This document shows, one piece after another, positions 57,347 to 64,000 of a DNA stretch of 64,000 bases. Position numbers and translations under genes: made by a program. Positions within the stretch are counted from its first letter, which is position 1, and each line of letters begins with the position of its first letter. The notes beneath the pieces were generated by a model. The model had not been told where the DNA came from. It was given only the letters and a program-made list of their open reading frames with translations, and made no database searches. Origin of the DNA: Lentisalinibacter orientalis (GTDB taxonomy: Bacteria > Pseudomonadota > Gammaproteobacteria > Steroidobacterales > Woeseiaceae). The stretch lies in contig NZ_JAPDRJ010000001.1 of assembly GCF_040706535.1 (NCBI RefSeq), positions 2,170,001 to 2,234,000 of the forward strand, given 5' to 3'.

Positions 57347-58375
57347 ATGAACAGGTACCTGTTAATCAGCCTGGCATGCGCTGTCCTTTCGGGGGCGATT
57401 CTGCTCATGATGGCGACCCCGTCGTCAGAAGCGGTGCGCTTGCGCAATTCGCTGATTTTCGAGGTGGTGACAGAATCCGATCTGCGCTGGGAACCGGGTC
57501 AGGCGCCCAGCGATTTCAGGTACGAGCCGGGCAAACCGCCAGATAGCTTCGTTCGTTTCGTATCTCTGTTGCCCCGCGATGTGGGTAGTAACCTAACCGG
57601 ATGGGAATTCGCTCGTGCCGTAGGCCAACGACTCACGGAAGGAGGAGTGCGAGGCGGGGCCATCCAGGGCAGCACGGAGCAGGCCCTGGACAGAATTCTC
57701 GCTGATGGCGCGGGATACTGTGCAGACTATACGCAAGTCGTAAATGGACTCGCGCACGCCGCGAACGTCCCCGTACGGGAGTGGGGCATGTCATTCGACG
57801 GATTCGGTGGTAATGGACATGCGTTCAACGAGATCTATGACCCTGCGTTGGCCAAGTGGGTCTTCGTGGATGTTTTCTATGGTTTTTTTGTCCTCGACAA
57901 GGAGACAGAGGAGCCATTGTCCGCCCTGGAGTTTCAGGATCGCCTCCTCGAAGGGGATGTTGCATCGACAGTCCGTCTGATGGCCATCCTGGAATCCGGG
58001 ATTCGGTTTCGTTCAGACGAGCAGGCTCTCGACTATTATCGCCGTGGAATGCACCAGTTCTATTTATGGAACGGGAACAACGTCTTCCAGTTCGATCGCG
58101 CACCGCTGGTTCGTGCTGGTGCGGTGCTTTCGCGCTCGCTGGAGCAGATTCTGGGCATCGTCAACGGTGTACAGCCTTCCATCAAGATTCCGCAGATGGC
58201 GGGGAATAAGGAATATCTGCAGGAGTTGCATTCAACGCGCAATTCGCTCCTCGCCGTTCTGACCGTATTCGTTGCCAGCAGCGCGGCAACACTGTTTCTG
58301 ATAATCCAGATGCTCCGCCGACGTTATTGGATCGGCCGATCCGGTGCCGGGCGTTCCGTCGAGTCGCGCGGGTAG
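57347..58375 (+). CDS. Membrane-anchored transglutaminase-like protein
   Basis: A 342-residue protein with an N-terminal membrane helix (about residues 4-22) and a C-terminal one (about 300-325). Between them lies a papain-like transglutaminase domain: nucleophile in AGYCADYTQVVNGLAHAANV, histidine in GNGHAFNEIYDP, aspartate in WVFVDVFYGF. This Cys-His-Asp order is the family hallmark. In an exosortase cluster it could cross-link or hydrolyse peptide or glycan bonds at the outer face of the membrane. It is not one of the standard PEP-CTERM locus genes known to me. It lies 15 bp after the AlgD-like gene and 5 bp before the next GT. Confidence 0.75.
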   Translation: MNRYLLISLACAVLSGAILLMMATPSSEAVRLRNSLIFEVVTESDLRWEPGQAPSDFRYEPGKPPDSFVRFVSLLPRDVGSNLTGWEFARAVGQRLTEGGVRGGAIQGSTEQALDRILADGAGYCADYTQVVNGLAHAANVPVREWGMSFDGFGGNGHAFNEIYDPALAKWVFVDVFYGFFVLDKETEEPLSALEFQDRLLEGDVASTVRLMAILESGIRFRSDEQALDYYRRGMHQFYLWNGNNVFQFDRAPLVRAGAVLSRSLEQILGIVNGVQPSIKIPQMAGNKEYLQELHSTRNSLLAVLTVFVASSAATLFLIIQMLRRRYWIGRSGAGRSVESRG

Positions 58376-58380
58376 AGACG

Positions 58381-59583
58381 ATGAAGGTTCTCCACATCCT
58401 GGATCATTCGTTGCCTATCCATAGCGGCTATGCGTTCCGGACCGCCGAGATCATCAAGAGTCAGCGGGCCATGGGCTGGCATGTAGTAGCTCTTACCGGT
58501 CCTAAACACAATCTGTATGCCGAGAGTCCGATTGAGGGCGATGGAGAGGATTATGTGCGCGCCCCGTTTACAGGGGTTTTTCGCAGAGCACCGGGACCGC
58601 TGAAGCAGTTGGGAGTTGTCACTGCGTTGAGGAAAGCCGTTTTCCGACTCTGCGAGGAAACGAGTTTCGACGTACTTCACGCTCATTCTCCATCATTGAA
58701 TGGCATCGCAGCACTCTCTGTCGGCCGAAAGCTCAGGATTCCGGTTGTCTATGAAATGCGCGCCTCTTGGGAAGATGCGGCGGTGGATCATGGCACCAGT
58801 GCTTACGGGGGTATGCGATACCAATTGACGCGGGCGTCCGAGACCCAGGTGCTCAGGCGAGCAGATGCGGTCGTGACAATCTGCGACGGGTTGAGAGACG
58901 AGATCTGCAGCCGTGGTATCGCGGCCGAAAAGGTGACGGTCGTCCCGAACGCGGTTGACACCACGGCGTTCCGCCCGACGGATGAGAGGGACGCCGAACT
59001 AAAGCGACGGTTTGATGCAGCAGGGCGGGTAGTCATTACGTTCTGCGGCTCATTCTACAGTTACGAAGGTCTCAGCCTTCTGGTGGACGCGGTAGGAGCA
59101 CTGGCGAGTTCAAAGCCGGAGATCTTGCTACTGCTTGCCGGCGGCGGCGAGCAGGAGAGGCAGCTGGCGGATGAGATTCGAAGCAGGGATTTGTCCGGAC
59201 ACATTCGAATGCTCGGCAGGGTGCCGCAGTCCACGGTCAACGAACTCTACATGGTCGCGGATGCCTGCGTCTTTCCCCGCCACAAGAATCGACTCACTGA
59301 CATGGTAACGCCTTTGAAGCCCCTGGAAGCGATGGCATCTGGCGGGGTCGTGGTTGCTTCTTCCGTGGGTGGGCATCGCGAGCTTGTGACCGATGGTGAG
59401 ACGGGTTTTCTCTTCGAAGCGGATGATGTCGATTCACTCGTCCGTGTTCTAGACCGAACGCTGGATATGGCACCTAATCTCGATGTGCGTAAAGCGGGGC
59501 GGGATTTTGTCGTTTTAAACAGGACCTGGAAGTCCACTTGCGCAGGGTATCTCGATACCTATCGTCGCGCTACGACCGGTTGA
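58381..59583 (+). CDS. PEP-CTERM/XrtA system glycosyltransferase (TIGR04063 type)
   Basis: A 400-residue GT4 enzyme. HILDHSLPIHSGYAFRTAEI at the N-terminus and GPKHNLYAESPIEGDGEDY are the pattern of the exosortase-associated Daro_2409 family (TIGR04063). The C-terminal donor site is VTPLKPLEAMASGGVVVASS. The ATG at 58381 is chosen because homologues begin with MKVLHILDH; the longer upstream frame overlaps the transglutaminase gene. It follows that gene by 5 bp and precedes the ligase by 3 bp. Donor unknown. Confidence 0.9.
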   Translation: MKVLHILDHSLPIHSGYAFRTAEIIKSQRAMGWHVVALTGPKHNLYAESPIEGDGEDYVRAPFTGVFRRAPGPLKQLGVVTALRKAVFRLCEETSFDVLHAHSPSLNGIAALSVGRKLRIPVVYEMRASWEDAAVDHGTSAYGGMRYQLTRASETQVLRRADAVVTICDGLRDEICSRGIAAEKVTVVPNAVDTTAFRPTDERDAELKRRFDAAGRVVITFCGSFYSYEGLSLLVDAVGALASSKPEILLLLAGGGEQERQLADEIRSRDLSGHIRMLGRVPQSTVNELYMVADACVFPRHKNRLTDMVTPLKPLEAMASGGVVVASSVGGHRELVTDGETGFLFEADDVDSLVRVLDRTLDMAPNLDVRKAGRDFVVLNRTWKSTCAGYLDTYRRATTG

Positions 59584-59586
59584 ACC

Positions 59587-60906
59587 ATGCGCGACATCCT
59601 GATACTGGCAATTGTCTTCTTTGGTGCGGCGGCAGCCCTCAGAAGGCCGTGGATCGGAGTGATGTTATGGACATGGATTTCCATAATGAACCCCCACCGA
59701 TTCGCCTGGGGCATAGCGTTTAGCGCACCTGTCGCCGCCGTCGCGGCTGGAGCAACTTTGACAGGGCTTCTCTTCACCAAAGATAAAGCATCGCCGTTCA
59801 AGGGGGCGCCTGTCTGGTGGTTAGCTGCGTTTACGATCTGGATTACGATCAGTTGGTTGGCGGGCATCGACGTCGCTGGCGATTACGTCCAGTGGAATAA
59901 GGTCATGAAGATCTACCTGATGACCTTCGTCGCACTCGCTCTCCTGCATTCTCGATATCACATCATGGCGTTTGCCTGGGTTACCGTGGGGTCATTGGCC
60001 TTACTGGGCATCAAAGGTGGGGTCTTTACGATCATGACGGGTGGGAATTCGAGAGTGTGGGGCCCGCCCGGTGGCTTTATCGAGGGGAATAACGAGTTTG
60101 CATTGGCAATCATCGTTGCGGTTCCCATGATGTACTTCCTGTATTCCGTACACAAGAACCAGTGGATTCGCCTGGGGCTTATCTTGTCCATGCTGCTCTG
60201 TGTGATATCGGCGCTAGGGACTCACTCTAGGGGAGCGCTGCTTGCCGCAATAGCTATGGGCGCCGTGCTGTGGTGGCGTTCTCATCGAAAAGCGCTTGTC
60301 GCCATACTGATGCTTTTCTTGGTAGCCGCCTATGTGCCGACTCTGCCAGATCACTGGTGGGATCGTATGGAGACGATAAAGACCTATGAGGAGGATGGCT
60401 CCGCGATGGGTCGAATCAATGCCTGGCACGTCGCGTGGGAAACCGCGAAAAGATATCCGGCCGGAGGGGGAATGTCCTACCAACATGCCGAACTCTTCAA
60501 TGAATTCGGTGTCTACGAGACGGTGATCCGCGCCGCGCACAGCATCTATTTCCAGGTGCTCGGTAATCACGGGTTTGTGGGACTCTTGCTCTATCTAGGG
60601 CTTTGGATATCGACCTACCGTCTGGCGGGTAGGCTGCGTACTGAAGGGAAGGGACAAGCCGAAACCGAATGGGTCTATCACCTCGGCTCGATGGTGCAAG
60701 CGAGTCTCGTTGCATTCGCGGTGGGCGGCGCTTTCCTTTCACTGTCGTATTTCGACCTGCCGTACAACCTGATGGTAATGGTCGTCTGTGCACATCAATG
60801 GCTTCTCAAACAGAGAGCCGCGGCGCCCGATAGTAGCGAAACCTTGAACGGCACTCGTCGAGAGTCTCGGAGATCTCTTCGAGCAAAAGAATCGGAAGCG
60901 TATTGA
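59587..60906 (+). CDS. O-glycosylation ligase, exosortase A system (TIGR03097 type)
   Basis: A 439-residue integral membrane protein of the WaaL/PglL superfamily with about 11-12 helices. The N-terminus MRDILILAIVFFGAAAALRR and LWTWISIMNPHRFAWGIAFS is the exosortase-A-associated type. The large periplasmic loop with WDRMETIKTYEEDGSAMGRI and NAWHVAWETAKRYPAGGGMS corresponds to the ligase catalytic region. It is thought to move lipid-linked glycan to Ser/Thr of PEP-CTERM proteins or otherwise to ligate the polysaccharide. It lies 3 bp after the TIGR04063 GT, in the same operon. Confidence 0.9.
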   Translation: MRDILILAIVFFGAAAALRRPWIGVMLWTWISIMNPHRFAWGIAFSAPVAAVAAGATLTGLLFTKDKASPFKGAPVWWLAAFTIWITISWLAGIDVAGDYVQWNKVMKIYLMTFVALALLHSRYHIMAFAWVTVGSLALLGIKGGVFTIMTGGNSRVWGPPGGFIEGNNEFALAIIVAVPMMYFLYSVHKNQWIRLGLILSMLLCVISALGTHSRGALLAAIAMGAVLWWRSHRKALVAILMLFLVAAYVPTLPDHWWDRMETIKTYEEDGSAMGRINAWHVAWETAKRYPAGGGMSYQHAELFNEFGVYETVIRAAHSIYFQVLGNHGFVGLLLYLGLWISTYRLAGRLRTEGKGQAETEWVYHLGSMVQASLVAFAVGGAFLSLSYFDLPYNLMVMVVCAHQWLLKQRAAAPDSSETLNGTRRESRRSLRAKESEAY

Positions 60907-60957
60907 ATGCTCATGTTTGCGGTGACTGGCTGTGTATGGGGCGCGGGATGAATTCGC

Positions 60958-62538
60958 ATGACGACTGAAGGGGATGCGTTTCGGCGCTCATTTGTGGCGA
61001 TGCGTGGTATTTCCTTTCCTTTCCGGTTCTACTTGATAGCTGCGTTGATTGCAGCGGTTATTGGCTTGCATGCGGCCTCATTCACTTCCATGGTGGATAG
61101 CTGGGTTTCGAATACCACTTACAATCATGGCTTTGCGATTCCGCTTATAGCAGCCTTCTTCGCCTGGCAACGACGTGAGGAAGCCCTTAAGACCCAGGCG
61201 CATATCTGGTGGCCCGCGCTGACGGTGGTGGGCGGCCTTTCGGTTGTCTGGGCCGTCAGCATGCTGATCAATGTGCAGGTTGTCGCACAGGTCGCCAGTG
61301 TCTTGATGATCAGTGCGATCGTGCTGACGATGGCCGGCATTCGCCAGGCATTTTTGTTCGGACTGCCCCTACTTTATCTGGTCTTCATGGTGCCGTTCGG
61401 GCAGGGCATCGTGCCGCTGCTGATGGAGTGGACGGCAGATTTCACGGTACTGGCGCTGCACGTGACGGGAATTCCCGTTATGCGTGACGGTTTGTATTTC
61501 AGTACTTCGACGGGAAACTTCGAGGTTGCGGAGGCTTGCAGCGGCGTGCGTTACCTGTTGGCATCCGTGGCGGCGGGTGTGGCGTTTGCCTTCCTGACCT
61601 ACAATGGCTGGAAGAAGCGAACGCTGTTTATCCTGGCCGCGATTACCGTACCAATCGTTGCAAACGGGCTGCGAGCATTCGGTATCGTAGTCATCGCGCA
61701 CTATAGCGATATGAAGCTGGCGACAGGAATAGATCATTTCATCTACGGCTGGTTCTTCTTCGGTGTCATCATCTTCCTGCTGTTCCTGGTCGGTGCGCGT
61801 TTTGCGGATCGTGAATCCGACACCGCGTTGGCCAGGCAGACGGTGACCGAGACTACGACAACCGACAAGCAGGCGACCCTCGCAATGGGTGCGGCGGCGA
61901 CCCTATTCGTCATACTTCTGGGACCGGCGTTAGTGGGCTATCGGACGCACACAGCACCAGAGCCGGCACCAGCGATACCCGCGGCAAGAAGTTTGGGAGA
62001 TGCGTGGAGTGGGCCAAGCATTTCGAAATCCCCCTGGCAGCTTGCGTATAAAGGGGCAGATACGGTGGTCGTGGCGTCTTACGGGCATGACGATCACCGG
62101 ATCGAGATCCGGATCGCCGCATACGGTGGCCAGGAGCAAGGCGCTGAACTGGTCAACGCGGTAAATCGCTTGGCAGGCGACGGTTGGCGAACGTCTAACC
62201 AAGGCACGGTCGAGACTGGCTCGGACTCGATTCCGCGGGCACGCGTCGTCCGGATTGCCCAGGGATCTTTGGAATACGTGGTCTGGTACTGGTACCAGCA
62301 GGGAACGGAGACTACCACCAGCGATTACGAAGCTAAATGGCGAGAGGTACAGGCAATTCTCTCGCCGAGTCCTGCGATGCTGGTCGCAATCGGCGCAGAG
62401 GGTTCGAACGATACAGCGCAGGAGCGCTTGTCCGTCTTTCTGCAACTTGCAGGTGGAGCGCTGCGGGAATGTGCGGCGGCTGAAGACGCAGTGGCTCATT
62501 GCGTGAATCCGCCACAAGACGGCCGCGTCGGGGACTAG
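60958..62538 (+). CDS. xrtA: Exosortase A with fused EpsI domain
   Basis: A 526-residue protein. Residues 15-290 are the exosortase: about eight helices, TTYNHGFAIPLIAAFFAWQR, and the catalytic trio Cys194 (VAEACSGVRYLLASVAAGV), Arg239 (NGLRAFGIV) and His260 (GIDHFIYGW). It cleaves the PEP-CTERM signal and probably joins the substrate to a cell-surface glycan. The C-terminal 200 residues are a periplasmic EpsI/DUF3485 domain (SISKSPWQLAYKGADTVVVA, then ELVNAVNRLAGDGWR). Two substrates are encoded in this window. It lies 51 bp after the ligase gene. Confidence 0.95.
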   Translation: MTTEGDAFRRSFVAMRGISFPFRFYLIAALIAAVIGLHAASFTSMVDSWVSNTTYNHGFAIPLIAAFFAWQRREEALKTQAHIWWPALTVVGGLSVVWAVSMLINVQVVAQVASVLMISAIVLTMAGIRQAFLFGLPLLYLVFMVPFGQGIVPLLMEWTADFTVLALHVTGIPVMRDGLYFSTSTGNFEVAEACSGVRYLLASVAAGVAFAFLTYNGWKKRTLFILAAITVPIVANGLRAFGIVVIAHYSDMKLATGIDHFIYGWFFFGVIIFLLFLVGARFADRESDTALARQTVTETTTTDKQATLAMGAAATLFVILLGPALVGYRTHTAPEPAPAIPAARSLGDAWSGPSISKSPWQLAYKGADTVVVASYGHDDHRIEIRIAAYGGQEQGAELVNAVNRLAGDGWRTSNQGTVETGSDSIPRARVVRIAQGSLEYVVWYWYQQGTETTTSDYEAKWREVQAILSPSPAMLVAIGAEGSNDTAQERLSVFLQLAGGALRECAAAEDAVAHCVNPPQDGRVGD

Positions 62539-62546
62539 AGAAGCCC

Positions 62547-63692
62547 GTGTCCGAGACGATCCGCATCGCTCACATTATCTACCGCCTTGACACGGGGGGC
62601 ATGGAGAATGGGTTGGTCAACCTAGTTAACCGATTGCCTGAGGAGCAATTCTCCCATTCGATATTCTGCCTTACTCACGCTACCGATTTTCGTCGTCGGA
62701 TTTCTCGCGATGATGTCGAGGTTGTTGAGTTTCACAAGCCGGCGGGCAAGCATCCGGTCACCTATTGGCGGGTGTATCGTGAATTGCGACGGGTGCGGCC
62801 GGATATCGTGCACACGCGAAATCTGGGCACGCTGGATATGGCCTGGGTGGCCCGGTTCGCAGGCTGCCGGATAAGAATTCATGGAGAGCACGGCTGGTCT
62901 GCCGATGATCCCAATGGTACCTCGCCGAAATATCGTCGGCTGCGGCGATTCTGCGACCACGCCCTGCATGGCTATGTGGCGGTTTCCCATGACATTCGTC
63001 GCTGGCTGCTGGATGTGATCGGTATCGCAGACGCCAGGGTGACCACCATACATAATGGTGTTGACTTGGCACGCTTCAAGAGTCCCGCGACGCAGGCGCG
63101 AGAAAGCTCGACGTCGGAAAAGCCGATTGTCTTCGGTACCGTTGGGCGTCAGGAGCCAATCAAAGGACTCGATGTCTTTATGGCGGCAATCCGGGATCTG
63201 GTTGAAGTGCAGACGAAGTGGCGCGGTCGAATCCGTGTCATCATGGCTGGAGATGGTCCTGGTCACAGCGAATGCCTGCGGCTCCGTGACCAGTATGGAC
63301 TGCGGGATATTGTGGAGCTGCCGGGTAATGTAGCGGACGTGCCGGAATTAATGAGCAGATTTGATTTTTTTGTACAGCCGTCTCTGAACGAGGGCATCTC
63401 GAATACCGTACTTGAGGCGATGGCCAGTGGGCTGCCTGTTGTTGCAACCGCTGTCGGGGGCAACCCGGAGTTGATTACCGACGCGCGGGAAGGGCGGCTC
63501 GTGCCTGCGAACGATCGCCAGCGGCTGCGCATCGCCATCGAGGGATATCTCGCCGATGCGGCGGCCCGGCGTCAGCATGGCTACGCGGCGCGTGCAAGGG
63601 CTGAGCAATGCTTCTCTATTGATGCGATGGTGGACAGGTACGCTCATCTCTACCGCGAGGCAGTATCGGCGTCGCACCGGCGGGCGGCCTGA
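62547..63692 (+). CDS. PEP-CTERM/XrtA system glycosyltransferase (TIGR03088 type)
   Basis: A 381-residue GT4 enzyme: IAHIIYRLDTGGMENGLVNL at the N-terminus (typical of TIGR03088), GTVGRQEPIKGLDVFMAAIR at the donor domain start, and VQPSLNEGISNTVLEAMASG with the EX7E-type pair. GTG 62547 is preferred over TTG 62499 because it matches where family members begin and does not overlap the exosortase gene. It lies 8 bp after xrtA. Donor unknown. Confidence 0.9.
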   Translation: MSETIRIAHIIYRLDTGGMENGLVNLVNRLPEEQFSHSIFCLTHATDFRRRISRDDVEVVEFHKPAGKHPVTYWRVYRELRRVRPDIVHTRNLGTLDMAWVARFAGCRIRIHGEHGWSADDPNGTSPKYRRLRRFCDHALHGYVAVSHDIRRWLLDVIGIADARVTTIHNGVDLARFKSPATQARESSTSEKPIVFGTVGRQEPIKGLDVFMAAIRDLVEVQTKWRGRIRVIMAGDGPGHSECLRLRDQYGLRDIVELPGNVADVPELMSRFDFFVQPSLNEGISNTVLEAMASGLPVVATAVGGNPELITDAREGRLVPANDRQRLRIAIEGYLADAAARRQHGYAARARAEQCFSIDAMVDRYAHLYREAVSASHRRAA

Positions 63693-63701
63693 GGCGAATC
63701 T

Positions 63702-64000
63702 ATGTGTGGAATAACCGGCATCTTCGATCTCGACACTCGAAGGAACATTAACCGCGCCCTGCTCGAAGACATGAATCGTTCACAGGCTCACCGGGGTCCG
63801 GACGGCGAAGGCTACCACCTCGAGCCGGGCGTGGGTCTCGGTCATCGCCGACTCTCTATCATCGATATCGAAGGCGGACATCAGCCGCTGTTCAACGAAG
63901 ATGGCAGCGTGGCGGTCACCTACAACGGCGAGATCTACAACTTCCGCGAGGTGCGCCAGGAACTCGAGGCGAAAGGCCACGTATTCAAGACGCGCTGCGA
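63702..64000 (+). CDS. Exosortase A system amidotransferase, N-terminal part (3' truncated)
   Basis: The first 100 or so residues of an asparagine-synthase-type amidotransferase: MCGITGIFDLDTRRNINRAL, then HRGPDGEGYHLEPGVGLGHR, RLSIIDIEGGHQPLFNEDGS and NGEIYNFREVRQELEAKGHV. The MCGITGIFD and LEPGVGLGHRRLSIID patterns are those of exosortase A system amidotransferase 1 (TIGR03108), unlike the copy at 52.8 kb. It starts 9 bases after the TIGR03088 GT. The synthetase domain lies beyond the window. Confidence 0.92.
   Translation, partial: MCGITGIFDLDTRRNINRALLEDMNRSQAHRGPDGEGYHLEPGVGLGHRRLSIIDIEGGHQPLFNEDGSVAVTYNGEIYNFREVRQELEAKGHVFKTRC

Overview
The window reads as chromosome of a GC-rich gammaproteobacterium. 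The support is: HflK/HflC, SerA paired with a D-2-hydroxyglutarate dehydrogenase (an arrangement known from Pseudomonas), GTAG-headed REP palindromes, CRP-type operators, and a complete exosortase A (XrtA)/PEP-CTERM exopolysaccharide locus. Genus cannot be fixed from the sequence alone. Nearly two thirds of the window makes, polymerises, exports or modifies surface polysaccharide.

Region 1 (1-16.4 kb) is an O-antigen or capsule-type locus. It holds the tail of a membrane protein, a Wzx-like flippase, a sulfotransferase, a GT2, a Wzy-like polymerase, a methyltransferase, two GT4 enzymes, a WbpV-like reductase, a PglC-like initiating transferase and a WbpM/CapD-like 4,6-dehydratase. These are followed by precursor genes ugd, gmd, fcl and manC, giving UDP-glucuronate and GDP-L-fucose. 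The first 9.6 kb is visibly more AT-rich and looser in codon use than the rest, which suggests horizontal exchange of the variable part.

Region 2 (16.4-38.5 kb) is mixed. It holds a penicillin-acylase family hydrolase, hflKC, a pair of small conserved genes, phosphomannomutase, a GT-B-like protein, a DUF4382 lipoprotein, a PEP-CTERM protein, a GT4, wecB, toxin-antitoxin genes, a tRNA-Val, serA plus the dehydrogenase, a Ser/Thr kinase with TPRs, an MddA-like methyltransferase and a VanZ protein. From 16.4 to 30.8 kb it is dotted with about a dozen REP palindromes. Several supply the stop codon or the last residues of neighbouring genes.

Region 3 (38.6-64 kb, all on the plus strand) is the XrtA/PEP-CTERM locus. 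In order it encodes: the initiating transferase, histidine kinase PrsK, a PEP-CTERM lectin-like protein, a tRNA-Val, PrsT, an exporter lipoprotein, a chain-length protein, a tyrosine autokinase, an outer-membrane protein, a deacetylase, a FemAB-like protein, an asparagine synthase, a GT, an AlgD-like GDP-mannose dehydrogenase, a transglutaminase-like membrane protein, a GT, an O-glycosylation ligase, exosortase A fused to EpsI, a further GT, and the start of a second amidotransferase. The usual response regulator PrsR and the usual locus ATPase are absent here.

Regulation can be partly read. Both PEP-CTERM genes have good sigma-54 promoters and share an upstream octamer. Near-consensus CRP-type palindromes sit before the transferase/prsK operon, before prsT and before the DUF4382 lipoprotein. 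GDP-mannose made by ManB and ManC can feed both polysaccharide loci, through Gmd/Fcl in the first and the AlgD-like enzyme in the second.
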